A stretch of 64,000 nt of DNA from Actinomycetota bacterium (GTDB taxonomy: Bacteria > Actinomycetota > Acidimicrobiia > Acidimicrobiales > Aldehydirespiratoraceae), in contig JAPOHW010000011.1 in NCBI GenBank assembly GCA_029979265.1, positions 1 to 64,000 on the forward strand. The letters run 5' to 3'. A program made the position numbers and the translations under genes. Below the pieces are notes generated by a model. That model was not told the DNA's origin, searched no databases, and saw nothing but the letters and a program-made list of their open reading frames with translations. Of the stretch, positions 28,658-36,798 are shown in pieces (the first letter of the stretch is position 1; each line of letters begins with the position of its first letter).

Positions 28658-30871
28658 ATGACCGCAGTTGCCGACGACTCGGCAACCGAGCTCACATCCG
28701 ACGAAACCGTTCGGTCGGGCCTGCAACTGGGCAACCGCCTTCGCGGCATCGTTCTCAGCCTCCTGCTGCTCGGCCTGGTCGGTGCCTCCGCCAATATCGG
28801 GCAGCTCGGCCGCCTCGGCCGCATCACGTTCTGGATTGTCGTCGTCGTCGCAACCAGTGCCGTTGTGTTCGTGTCGCTCAACCTCATGGTTTCGCTGGCG
28901 AGACGAAGCTGGACGGCCTACCGGAGTCTCACCGGGGCGCTGCTCGGCGGTATCGGGTTTGGTCTCCTCCGAGGCAACCGCTCCGTCGGTGCGCTCGTCG
29001 CAGACAGTGAGTTCCAGCTCATCCTCGACGACGGCGAGGCGATCGTCGTCGAGGATCGAGCGCTGGTCGACGCCATCGCGAAGATCGCCGACCCCACGCT
29101 GATCGAATACGCCACCGGCGTGATCGGTCTCGTCGAGTGGCCGATCCTCGGTGCCGTTCTCGGTGCCTTCGCCGGCATGGCAACGGGTTTCGCCGATCGC
29201 CGGGTCCGCCTCGCCATTCCGACCCTCATCGGACTTGGCGGTGGCTGGATCGTCGGCGGCAACCTGCTGTTCCGAAACCGACCCGATGCATCGCTCACCA
29301 CCGTCGCGGTGATGACAGTCATCGGTGCCGCGGTCGTGGGTGGTGCTTCGTATCTGGCCGGGAAGCGCTGCGTTCTCGTCGAGCGATGTCTGCTCGGCGC
29401 AGCGCTCGGGGCCACGGCTGGCGGCTGGCTGCTCCCCGACCTCAGCGGTGGCTCGGCCACGACATCTCAATTGGTGTGCATGATCCCGCTCGGCCTCGTC
29501 GGCCTGCGTTTCGGCTGGCCCTCGGCCCGTGACGCGAACGGCATGGCCTCGTTCGACCGCCGCGCCCGCGCCGTCATCTTTCTGGCCCCGGCACTGACCT
29601 TCCTGACCGTCAACCTTGTCGTTCCTGCGATTCGGACGATCATCACCTCGTTTCAGGATCGCGACAGCGAGGAGTTCGTCGGCTTCGACAACTACCGTGA
29701 ACTTGCTGGATCGGAACGATTCCTCGACTGGCGGTCGTGGAGTGGGGACGATGGCACCTGGAACGTCCTCACCAGCCGACTCACCTGGGGCGGCCTGTTC
29801 CTGATTGTTGTCGGCTTCGCAATCGCCGCGTCGATCAACTGGACCCGTAACCGCACCCGGGGTCTCGACCACTCCCCCACCTCGAGAGGATCGATCCTGG
29901 TCGGTGGCGTCTTGATCGCCTTCGCCTTCTTCTCGGTCATTCGCGGCACACTGCCGAACACCATCTGGTGGATGTTCACCGTCACGATCGGCGCCACCAC
30001 GCTCGGTTTGGCGATGGCGGTTCTCTCCCAGAAGGCCGGCCGGTGGGAGAGCATCGCAAAGTCGCTCGTGTTCATGCCGATGGCGATCTCGATGGTCGGC
30101 GCATCGGTCATCTGGCGCCTCCAATACGCCCCGAAGAACACCAGCCAGAAGCAGACCGGAGTCCTCAACGCCGTTTGGGTGGAGCTCGGAGATCTGAGCC
30201 ACGCCGGCGTCGAAGGGTCCGACTACCCCGGCTGGATCCGCTGGGCCGTGCTGATCGCCCTCGGAACGATCCTCGCCCGGATCGGGTTCACGATCTGGGC
30301 GAGATGGCAGCGCGACGAAGGCTTCGCAGCAGCCGGCGTGATGGCAGTCATCGTCGGCTGGCTGTTCATCGAGATTCTCCTACGAGATCTCGGTGGCTTC
30401 CAGATCAACGACGACGGTTCCATCCAAGCCGAGGCGGTTGCGTTCCGCGAGCTGGTGCAACCGTTCAACAACGTCTACTTGATGTTCATTCTCATCTGGA
30501 TCCAAACCGGCTTCGCCATGGTGATCCTGTCGGCAGCGATCAAAGCGGTGCCCGAGGAACTCCATGAGGCGGCCCGCATCGACGGCGCCACCGAATCCGA
30601 GCAGTTCTTCAACGTCACGCTGCCGCAGATCTTGCCGACCGTTGGCGTCGTGCTCACCACGATTCTCGTCGCCGTGGCCAAGGTGTTCGACATCGTCCGC
30701 GTCAGCACCGGGGGCAACTTCGGCACCAACGTGCTGGCCCACGACTTCATCACCGAGTCGTTCCAGTTCCTCAACCGCGGCGTCGGCTCAGCAATGGCAG
30801 TGGTCATTCTTCTCATCGTTGCGCCCGTGCTGATCTTCAACGTCTTCAACATGCAGAAGGCGGAATCATGA
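28658..30871 (+). CDS. Sugar ABC transporter permease, MalF-like, with long N-terminal membrane extension
   Basis: 737 residues, more than twice the usual 300. The transport core starts near residue 300 (FDRRARAVIFLAPALTFLTVN) and ends with the EAA loop that docks the ATPase (EELHEAARIDGATESEQFF). The first 300 residues hold about seven further hydrophobic segments (near 31-46, 57-80, 154-175, 187-203, 214-233, 245-260, 270-285) and a short soluble stretch at 110-150. Some resemble glycine-rich small-helix hairpins. Their function is unknown. Start ATG with GGGGGAG upstream; overlaps the next permease by four bases. Confidence 0.85.
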   Translation: MTAVADDSATELTSDETVRSGLQLGNRLRGIVLSLLLLGLVGASANIGQLGRLGRITFWIVVVVATSAVVFVSLNLMVSLARRSWTAYRSLTGALLGGIGFGLLRGNRSVGALVADSEFQLILDDGEAIVVEDRALVDAIAKIADPTLIEYATGVIGLVEWPILGAVLGAFAGMATGFADRRVRLAIPTLIGLGGGWIVGGNLLFRNRPDASLTTVAVMTVIGAAVVGGASYLAGKRCVLVERCLLGAALGATAGGWLLPDLSGGSATTSQLVCMIPLGLVGLRFGWPSARDANGMASFDRRARAVIFLAPALTFLTVNLVVPAIRTIITSFQDRDSEEFVGFDNYRELAGSERFLDWRSWSGDDGTWNVLTSRLTWGGLFLIVVGFAIAASINWTRNRTRGLDHSPTSRGSILVGGVLIAFAFFSVIRGTLPNTIWWMFTVTIGATTLGLAMAVLSQKAGRWESIAKSLVFMPMAISMVGASVIWRLQYAPKNTSQKQTGVLNAVWVELGDLSHAGVEGSDYPGWIRWAVLIALGTILARIGFTIWARWQRDEGFAAAGVMAVIVGWLFIEILLRDLGGFQINDDGSIQAEAVAFRELVQPFNNVYLMFILIWIQTGFAMVILSAAIKAVPEELHEAARIDGATESEQFFNVTLPQILPTVGVVLTTILVAVAKVFDIVRVSTGGNFGTNVLAHDFITESFQFLNRGVGSAMAVVILLIVAPVLIFNVFNMQKAES

Positions 30872-31848
30872 GGAACGGCAACTCCGTGATCGACCGCGCC
30901 TACCGCAAACTCAGCAACGTTCCGATGTGGGCGATGTGGGGCATCGTTGTGATCTGGACGATTCCCTCACTGTCGCTGTTCGTCAACTCCTTCCGCAGTC
31001 GTACCCGTCAGCGTCAAACCGGCTTCTGGGAGGCGTTGTGGGACAACGACCGGAACTTCGAGGCCGGTTGTCCCGAGGAATACCTTCGCGACGACCTGTT
31101 CCACGTACTCGAGAACTATTGCGTCGTCCTCAGCAACGACCAGGCATCGGGCATGCTGACATCGGTGATCTCGTCGCTCGCCATCGCCGTGCCGTCGACG
31201 ATCATTCCGATCGCAATCGCCTGCTTCGCCGCATATGCCTTTGCCTGGATCGACTTCAAAGGCCGCAAACCCCTGTTCATCGCCACGGTGGCGCTGCTCT
31301 CGATTCCGCTGCAGGTCGCGCTCATTCCGCTGCTGCGGATGTACCTCGGTGGGGCCCACTTCACGGTGCCGTTCACCGAGCGAACGCTCACGCTCATCCC
31401 CGACTTCGACTTGGCAGGGGGGCCGTGGGCTGTCGTGCTCACCCACACCGGCTTCGCCATGCCGTTCGCGATCTTTCTGCTCCACAACTACATGTCGAGC
31501 CTGCCTGACGAACTGATCGAGTCTGCGCGGGTGGATGGCGCCGACCACTTCAGCACCTTCATGCGACTCGTCCTGCCGTTGTCGGTGCCGGCGATTGCCG
31601 CATTTGCGATCTTCCAATTCCTCTGGACCTGGAACGACTATCTGATTGCGGTGATCATGCTCAACAGTGGCACGCCGGAGGTTTTCCCGACCACCCAGCG
31701 CATCGCAAACCTTGCCGGTGACTTCGGCCGAACGGAGCACCTCCTCACGGCGGGCGCCTTCGTCCAGGCATTCGTGCCGCTCGTGGTGTTCTTCAGCCTC
31801 CAGCGATACTTCGTCCGCGGCCTCTTGGCCGGTTCCGTCAAGGGGTAG
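30868..31848 (+). CDS. Sugar ABC transporter permease, MalG-like
   Basis: 326-residue inner-membrane permease with six helices and an EAA loop (DELIESARVDGADHFSTFMRLVLPL). It pairs with the MalF-like protein to form the channel. Residues 45-105 form an extra external loop with FWEALWDNDRNFEAGCPEEYLRDD. ATG overlaps the preceding stop (ATGA). The cluster has no ATPase gene, so a shared ATPase such as an MsiK-type protein encoded elsewhere is expected, as is common in actinobacteria. Confidence 0.92.
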   Translation: MRNGNSVIDRAYRKLSNVPMWAMWGIVVIWTIPSLSLFVNSFRSRTRQRQTGFWEALWDNDRNFEAGCPEEYLRDDLFHVLENYCVVLSNDQASGMLTSVISSLAIAVPSTIIPIAIACFAAYAFAWIDFKGRKPLFIATVALLSIPLQVALIPLLRMYLGGAHFTVPFTERTLTLIPDFDLAGGPWAVVLTHTGFAMPFAIFLLHNYMSSLPDELIESARVDGADHFSTFMRLVLPLSVPAIAAFAIFQFLWTWNDYLIAVIMLNSGTPEVFPTTQRIANLAGDFGRTEHLLTAGAFVQAFVPLVVFFSLQRYFVRGLLAGSVKG

Positions 31849-31876
31849 AGACGGCGGCGGCACCGCCACGAGGTCG

Positions 31877-31882
31877 TATCCT
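31877..31882 (+). promoter_or_regulatory. Leaderless -10 box of pheA
   Basis: TATCCT followed by seven bases and the GTG at 31890. Confidence 0.5.
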
Positions 31883-31889
31883 TTCCGGG

Positions 31890-32822
31890 GTGAGCAACGA
31901 TCCTGCTTCGATCGCCTACCTCGGACCGGCCGGTACCTTCACCGAGCAGGCCCTGTGCGGTGAACCCGACCTTGCCGAACTCGAGCTCCGCCCAGCAGGA
32001 AGCATCGTCGAGGTGTTGCGTGCGGCCGAGCGCGGTGAGGTCGACTACGGATTCGCTGCCATCGAAAACATGATCGAAGGATCGGTCAACGCCACCCTCG
32101 ACACGTTGGCGTTCGAGGCGGAGGCACTGCTGATCCAGCGTGAGATCGTGATGAACATCAGCCTCAACCTGCTCGTCCACCCCGGGGTGCAGCTCGCCGA
32201 CATCCAGCACGTCAGGTCCTACCCGATCGCCTACGCCCAGTGCCGTCGGTTCCTCGCTGATCAACTCGGCCATGCTGCGATCGAGGCGACGAACTCCACA
32301 GCAGACGCAGCCCGCGAGCTCGCCGAGAGCGGCCGAACCGACACGGCGGCCGTGGCACCCGCTCGTTCCGCCGAGGTCTACGGCCTCGATGTTCTCGTGG
32401 CAGACATCGAGGATCACCCCGAGAACCAAACCCGCTTCGTGCTTGTCGGACGCGACGGGATCACTCCTCCGTCGGGCCACGACAAAACCTCGATCCTGAT
32501 CTACCAACGCGAGGACGCTCCGGGTTCGTTGGTCGGCATCCTGCAAGAGTTCGCAGCACGGTCCATCACCCTGACCCGCCTCGAAAGTCGGCCCACCCGC
32601 AAAGGCCTCGGCGATTATTGCTTCCTGGCGGACTGCGAAGGCCACATCTCCGACGAAGTCGTCGGTGACGCCTTGCGCAACATTCATATGAAACAGGGCA
32701 ATGTGAAGTTCCTCGGCTCGTATCCGTCGGCATACGGAGCCGCCGAGGTGCAGGAAGCCAACCGAGACGGGACCGCCCTTGCCGACCGGTGGCTCGAAGC
32801 GCTCCGCAATCAGATCAAGTAG
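31890..32822 (+). CDS. pheA: Prephenate dehydratase
   Basis: 310 residues. It converts prephenate to phenylpyruvate in phenylalanine synthesis. The catalytic domain starts IAYLGPAGTFTEQAL and has the NQTRFVLV motif; the C-terminal ACT domain carries ESRPTRKGLGDYCFLAD, which binds phenylalanine for feedback control. There is no fused chorismate mutase. The start is GTG with a leaderless hexamer. A methyltransferase gene follows after nine bases. Confidence 0.95.
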   Translation: MSNDPASIAYLGPAGTFTEQALCGEPDLAELELRPAGSIVEVLRAAERGEVDYGFAAIENMIEGSVNATLDTLAFEAEALLIQREIVMNISLNLLVHPGVQLADIQHVRSYPIAYAQCRRFLADQLGHAAIEATNSTADAARELAESGRTDTAAVAPARSAEVYGLDVLVADIEDHPENQTRFVLVGRDGITPPSGHDKTSILIYQREDAPGSLVGILQEFAARSITLTRLESRPTRKGLGDYCFLADCEGHISDEVVGDALRNIHMKQGNVKFLGSYPSAYGAAEVQEANRDGTALADRWLEALRNQIK

Positions 32823-32831
32823 AACTCCCTC

Positions 32832-33470
32832 ATGGGAGCCGACGCCGAACGACCGGTCTCGAGTTTCTACGAACGCGCCTACACGATCGAAGAGCACGAG
32901 ACGAAAGACTTCTACTCGGCATGGGCTGCGACCTACGACGAAGAACTTGTCGAGGGTCGCGCCTACGCGATGCCGGCGCGCTGTCGCGCTGCCTTCGACG
33001 CTCACGTGGTCGATCGACGCACACCGGTCATCGATCTCGGTTGCGGCACCGGATTGCTCGGTCGTGAACTCGCCGAACTTGGTTTCGAAACCATCGACGG
33101 CATCGACTACTCACCCGAGATGATCGCGCAGGCCCAAGCGACAGGGATCTATCGAGACCTTTGGAGCGCCGACCTCAACGAGCCGCTCGACATCGTCGAC
33201 GGGGCGTACGGCGCCGCCGCCGCGATGGGAATTTTTTCGTTCGGTCATGTCTACGCAGATGCGCTCGACGAGATCTGTCGGATCATCACCCCGGGCGGCA
33301 CCCTGATCATCGGCGTCAACGAGGTCTTCGTGAACGAGAACACCTTGGTGCCCAAACTCGAACAACTCGATGCCGATGGCATCCTCTCACTCGATCTCCG
33401 CGAGCACGGCGCCCATATGCCTGTCTCCGGCGTCGACGGCTGGATCTTCGTTGCGACCCGCCGGCAGTGA
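32832..33470 (+). CDS. SAM-dependent class I methyltransferase
   Basis: 212 residues with a Rossmann methyltransferase fold. Motif I is VIDLGCGTGLLGRELAELGF, followed by IDGIDYSPEMIAQAQATGIY, and post-motif ITPGGTLIIGVNE. The substrate is unknown; the family includes many small-molecule methyltransferases. It probably shares a transcript with pheA, being nine bases downstream, but no functional link is evident. Confidence 0.82.
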   Translation: MGADAERPVSSFYERAYTIEEHETKDFYSAWAATYDEELVEGRAYAMPARCRAAFDAHVVDRRTPVIDLGCGTGLLGRELAELGFETIDGIDYSPEMIAQAQATGIYRDLWSADLNEPLDIVDGAYGAAAAMGIFSFGHVYADALDEICRIITPGGTLIIGVNEVFVNENTLVPKLEQLDADGILSLDLREHGAHMPVSGVDGWIFVATRRQ

Positions 33471-33493
33471 CCATCCTGGATCCCCGTCGGCAT

Positions 33494-33532
33494 CGGCAGC
33501 TGGACCCAATCGCTGCCGTTCTCGGTTGCGAG
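33494..33532. terminator. Paired hairpins between convergent genes
   Basis: CGGCAGC (33494-33500) pairs with GCTGCCG (33512-33518), and CTCG-GTTG-CGAG follows at 33521-33532, in the 84-base gap between the methyltransferase and comB. There is no T run. Confidence 0.35.
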
Positions 33533-33554
33533 ATGGCCCTGTGGATGCTGGATG

Positions 33555-34319
33555 TCACCCGACACCGGTGAGATCGACGAACCGTTGATCGACGAGAACC
33601 GGAACCGAGTCGCTGACGTGGGCTGCGCTTGCGAACTGCACATCGGTTTCGAAGCCGTTGAACACGAGTTCGCGTCCCGACGAACAGTGCTGGAGTTCGT
33701 CGACGATGTCGGCCTCGACGGCCCGCCACGCGTTGGCCGCCACTCTCGCCTCCGGTGAAAGATCAGCCGGCTCGAACAGCGAGAGCACACAGCCTGCACC
33801 CCACAGATCCTCGATGGCGACACGAATCGGTGTGTCGGCATCACCCCAGCGCTCACCCGCCGCGATCACCGCGACTGACACATCTTGATCAGCGAACCAC
33901 GAACCGATGGCAGCCCCGTTTCGGATACACGCAGCAACGACGGCATCGGCACCCGCTGCGACTGCGCCGAAGAGCAGCGCTGCGCCGTTCGGTGACGGCA
34001 ACACCAGCCGGGTTCCCTTCGGCATTGCGTCGAGCGACGCCGGTGACAGCGAGAATGTCCCGGCATCACGTCGGCTCGAGGCGACGGCAGCATCGACGGA
34101 CTCGGCGAAGGCAGTTGCCCCGTCTCGGCTCGACGGGTACGGAAGGACAACTCCCCCACGACCGAGGGCGATATCGACGCAGGTGGTGAACGAAAGCACG
34201 TCGACCACGATCACGACGTCGACGTGGGGCGCCAGTTCGGCCATGCCTTCACGACCCCACTCGAAGCGAACCCGATGGCCGGCTTGGTCGTTGGTCTTGG
34301 TGAGCTGCGGCACGGTCAT
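33555..34319 (-). CDS. ComB-like 2-phosphosulfolactate phosphatase
   Basis: 254 residues of the ComB family, which removes phosphate from 2-phosphosulfolactate. Family features include VVIVVDVLSFTTCVDIALGRGG near residue 30, RLVLPSPNGAALLFGAVAAGADAVVAACIRN and the C-terminal AAHVSDSVPVL. In archaea this is a coenzyme M step; in bacteria it may serve sulfolactate or a related compound. The ATG at 34319 is chosen; the frame is open to 34436 but that part overlaps the epsilon-like gene. It lies 28 bases after that gene, so it is probably in the carboxylase operon. Confidence 0.82.
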   Translation of the reverse strand: MTVPQLTKTNDQAGHRVRFEWGREGMAELAPHVDVVIVVDVLSFTTCVDIALGRGGVVLPYPSSRDGATAFAESVDAAVASSRRDAGTFSLSPASLDAMPKGTRLVLPSPNGAALLFGAVAAGADAVVAACIRNGAAIGSWFADQDVSVAVIAAGERWGDADTPIRVAIEDLWGAGCVLSLFEPADLSPEARVAANAWRAVEADIVDELQHCSSGRELVFNGFETDVQFASAAHVSDSVPVLVDQRFVDLTGVG

Positions 34320-34347
34320 GTCTGCACGAAACGCAGCACCGAGTGCA

Positions 34348-34521
34348 TCAGCGCCAGCCACCGTACGCCGGTCGCAGACCCCACGACCGACTTGCGAACC
34401 TCCAGCGACCGGCTGGATCGGGACAGACCGCCGCACTCGGACGGGGCCACAAGATCTCGTACGCCGCGAGAATGGCAGCCATCTCCTCCTCGCTGGGCTG
34501 CGGGTCGACGGTGAACGACAT
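34348..34521 (-). CDS. Acyl-CoA carboxylase epsilon-like subunit
   Basis: 57 residues, starting MSFTVDPQPSEEEMAAILAA and ending WRFASRSWGLRPAYGGWR. The acidic N-terminal helix, the Pro-rich middle and the Trp/Arg-rich tail are those of the small epsilon subunits found with actinobacterial acyl-CoA carboxylase beta chains, which stabilise the complex. It starts two bases after the beta-chain stop, the usual place. The comB-like gene follows in the same direction. Confidence 0.85.
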   Translation of the reverse strand: MSFTVDPQPSEEEMAAILAAYEILWPRPSAAVCPDPAGRWRFASRSWGLRPAYGGWR

Positions 34522-34523
34522 GA

Positions 34524-36083
34524 CTACAGCGGAACGTTTCCGTGCTTGCGCTCCGGAACCTCTTCCCGCTTGGTCTCGAGCAGACGGAACCCCGCGACAA
34601 CCTTGCGGCGGGTCTCGGCCGGCTCGATGACGTCGTCGACATAGCCGCGCTCGGCTGCGAGGTACGGGTTTGCGAGCCGGTTCGCATAATCGGCAACCAG
34701 CTCATTTCGACGGGTTTCGGGATCGCTGGCCTCGGCCAGATCTCGACGATGAATGATCTCGACCGCGCCCTGAGGACCCATGACCGCAAGTTCGGCGGTG
34801 GGCCACGCATAGGAGATGTCGCAACCCACCCCCTTCGAATCCATCACGACGTACGCCCCGCCGTACGCCTTGCGGGTGATGACCTGGATCCTCGGGACAG
34901 TTGCCTCGCAATAGGCGTAGAGCAGCTTCGCGCCATGACGGATGATGCCGCCGTACTCCTGATCGACTCCGGGAAGAAACCCGGGCACGTCGACGAACGT
35001 AAGGAGTGGGATGTTGAACGCATCGCAGGTACGAACGAACCGGGCCGCCTTCTCCGACGACTCGATGTCGAGGACGCCCGCCAACATCATCGGCTGATTC
35101 CCGACGACGCCGATGCTGCGACCCTCGATACGGGCGAATCCGCACACGATGCTCCGCCCCCACGAGGCGTGGTATTCCATGAAGTCACCGTCATCCACAA
35201 CCGAGGCGATGACCTGCTTCATGTCGTACGGCACATTGGCGCTTTCGGGGAGGATCGTGTCGAGCTCGGGACAGAAACGATCCGGGGCATCGTCGCCGAG
35301 CATGATCGGCGCGGTCTCGAGGTTGTTCGAGGGCAGGTACGCCAAGAGATCCTTCACCTGATCGAGGACCTCTTCTTCGTCGTTCGCAACAAACGTGGCG
35401 ACGCCCGACTTGGTGGAGTGGGAGCCGGCGCCGCCGAGATCTTCGAGGCTGACCTCTTCACCCGTCACCGTCTTCACGACGTCGGGACCGGTGATGAACA
35501 TGTGCGATTTTTCCCGCACCATGAAGATGAAATCGGTCATGGCCGGGCTGTAGACGGCACCACCGGCACACGGGCCGAGGATGACCGAGATCTGCGGAAT
35601 GACACCCGACGCCTGGACATTGCGGTAGAAGATGCCGCCATACCCATCGAGGCTCACGACGCCTTCTTGGATTCGGGCACCGGCACCGTCGTTCAGGCCC
35701 ACCATCGGCGCTCCCGTGGCAATGGCGAGATCCATCACCTTGTGAAGCTTCTCGGCGAACACCTCGCCGAGGGCGCCCCCCATCACGGTGAAATCCTGGG
35801 AGAAGACGAACACCTTGCGACCCTCGACGGTTCCCCATCCGGTGATGACACCGTCGGTGTAGGGCCGCTCAGCGAGACCGGCATCGTCGGGAGCTCGGTG
35901 ACGGGCAAGCATGTCGAGCTCGTGGAACGAGCCAGGGTCGAGCAGATAGTCGATGCGCTCGCGAGCCAGCATCTTTCCCTTGTCGTGCTGACGCTGGACC
36001 GATCGCTCCGACCCGGCCTGCCGCGCCGCCTCCTTGCGGTGGCGGAGGTCGTCGATCTTGGCCTGCATTGACGAATCGGTCAC
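34524..36083 (-). CDS. Acyl-CoA (propionyl-CoA) carboxylase beta chain
   Basis: 519-residue carboxyltransferase that moves CO2 from biotin to acetyl- or propionyl-CoA. Both crotonase-like halves are complete: RERIDYLLDPGSFHELD, GGALGEVFAEKLHKVMDLA, GPCAGGAVYSPAMTDF and the second-half GFLPGVDQEYGGIIRHGAKLLYAY with AYGGAYVVMDSKGVG. No biotinylated alpha subunit is in the window. GTG 36083 (VTDSSMQAKI) is chosen because TAGATT lies seven bases upstream; the frame is open to 36143. First gene of carboxylase beta-epsilon-comB. Confidence 0.94.
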   Translation of the reverse strand: MTDSSMQAKIDDLRHRKEAARQAGSERSVQRQHDKGKMLARERIDYLLDPGSFHELDMLARHRAPDDAGLAERPYTDGVITGWGTVEGRKVFVFSQDFTVMGGALGEVFAEKLHKVMDLAIATGAPMVGLNDGAGARIQEGVVSLDGYGGIFYRNVQASGVIPQISVILGPCAGGAVYSPAMTDFIFMVREKSHMFITGPDVVKTVTGEEVSLEDLGGAGSHSTKSGVATFVANDEEEVLDQVKDLLAYLPSNNLETAPIMLGDDAPDRFCPELDTILPESANVPYDMKQVIASVVDDGDFMEYHASWGRSIVCGFARIEGRSIGVVGNQPMMLAGVLDIESSEKAARFVRTCDAFNIPLLTFVDVPGFLPGVDQEYGGIIRHGAKLLYAYCEATVPRIQVITRKAYGGAYVVMDSKGVGCDISYAWPTAELAVMGPQGAVEIIHRRDLAEASDPETRRNELVADYANRLANPYLAAERGYVDDVIEPAETRRKVVAGFRLLETKREEVPERKHGNVPL

Positions 36084-36090
36084 GGCGAAG

Positions 36091-36096
36091 AATCTA
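36091..36096 (-). promoter_or_regulatory. Leaderless -10 box of the carboxylase operon
   Basis: TAGATT on the minus strand, seven bases before GTG 36083. Confidence 0.5.
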
Positions 36097-36189
36097 GCCG
36101 GGACTCCTCCGGAGGCCCGTTCCTGGAGTCGGATCAGCCACATGGCCCGAGAGTCCGACGACCACGCGGGGCGCAGGAGCAGCGGTGGC

Positions 36190-36195
36190 TAGTGT
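36190..36195 (+). promoter_or_regulatory. Leaderless -10 box of the LOG-family gene
   Basis: TAGTGT followed by six bases and the ATG at 36202. It faces the carboxylase promoter about 95 bases away. Confidence 0.5.
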
Positions 36196-36201
36196 CACGC
36201 C

Positions 36202-36798
36202 ATGGCTTCCACCGGGATCCATCGCGTCTGCGTTTTCTGTGCCTCGTCGCCCGGATCCGATCCGGCGGTCACCGAAGCCACCGCTGCACTGGGTCGCCTG
36301 CTGGCCGAACGCAACATCGAATTGGTGTACGGCGGTGGCGCTGTCGGACTCATGGGTCTCATCGCCGACACCGTGATGGAAGCGGGTGGCTCGGTGATCG
36401 GCGTGATCCCGGAGGGCCTTTTCTCCGACGAGGTCGGCCACCAAGGTCTCACCCGCCTCGAAACGGTGGCATCGATGCATGCACGCAAGGCACGCATGTA
36501 CGACCTCGCCGATGCATTCATCGCGTTGCCGGGCGGATTCGGCACACTCGAGGAGCTCGCCGAGACCCTGACGTGGAACCAGATTGGACTCCTTGCCAAA
36601 CCGGTGGGGGTACTCGACGTCGGTGGATTCTGGCAGCCGCTGCTGTCGCTGTTCGACGACATGGTCGACCGTGCGATTCTGAAGTCGACGAACCGCTCGC
36701 TCGTCTTCGACGACCCCGACCCTGCCCGACTCCTCGACCAACTCGCTTCCTGGGAGCGTTCACACGACCCCAAGTGGATCGGAGAAGATCTCACATGA
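36202..36798 (+). CDS. LOG family protein (nucleotide 5'-monophosphate phosphoribohydrolase)
   Basis: 198 residues. Rossmann-like fold with VYGGGAVGLMGLIADTVMEAGG and the family signature PGGFGTLEELAETLTW, which binds the nucleotide in the LONELY GUY enzymes. These release cytokinin-type bases from nucleoside monophosphates or hydrolyse AMP; the physiological substrate here is unknown. Stop and next start overlap as ATGA, linking it to the DUF418 gene. Confidence 0.9.
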   Translation: MASTGIHRVCVFCASSPGSDPAVTEATAALGRLLAERNIELVYGGGAVGLMGLIADTVMEAGGSVIGVIPEGLFSDEVGHQGLTRLETVASMHARKARMYDLADAFIALPGGFGTLEELAETLTWNQIGLLAKPVGVLDVGGFWQPLLSLFDDMVDRAILKSTNRSLVFDDPDPARLLDQLASWERSHDPKWIGEDLT

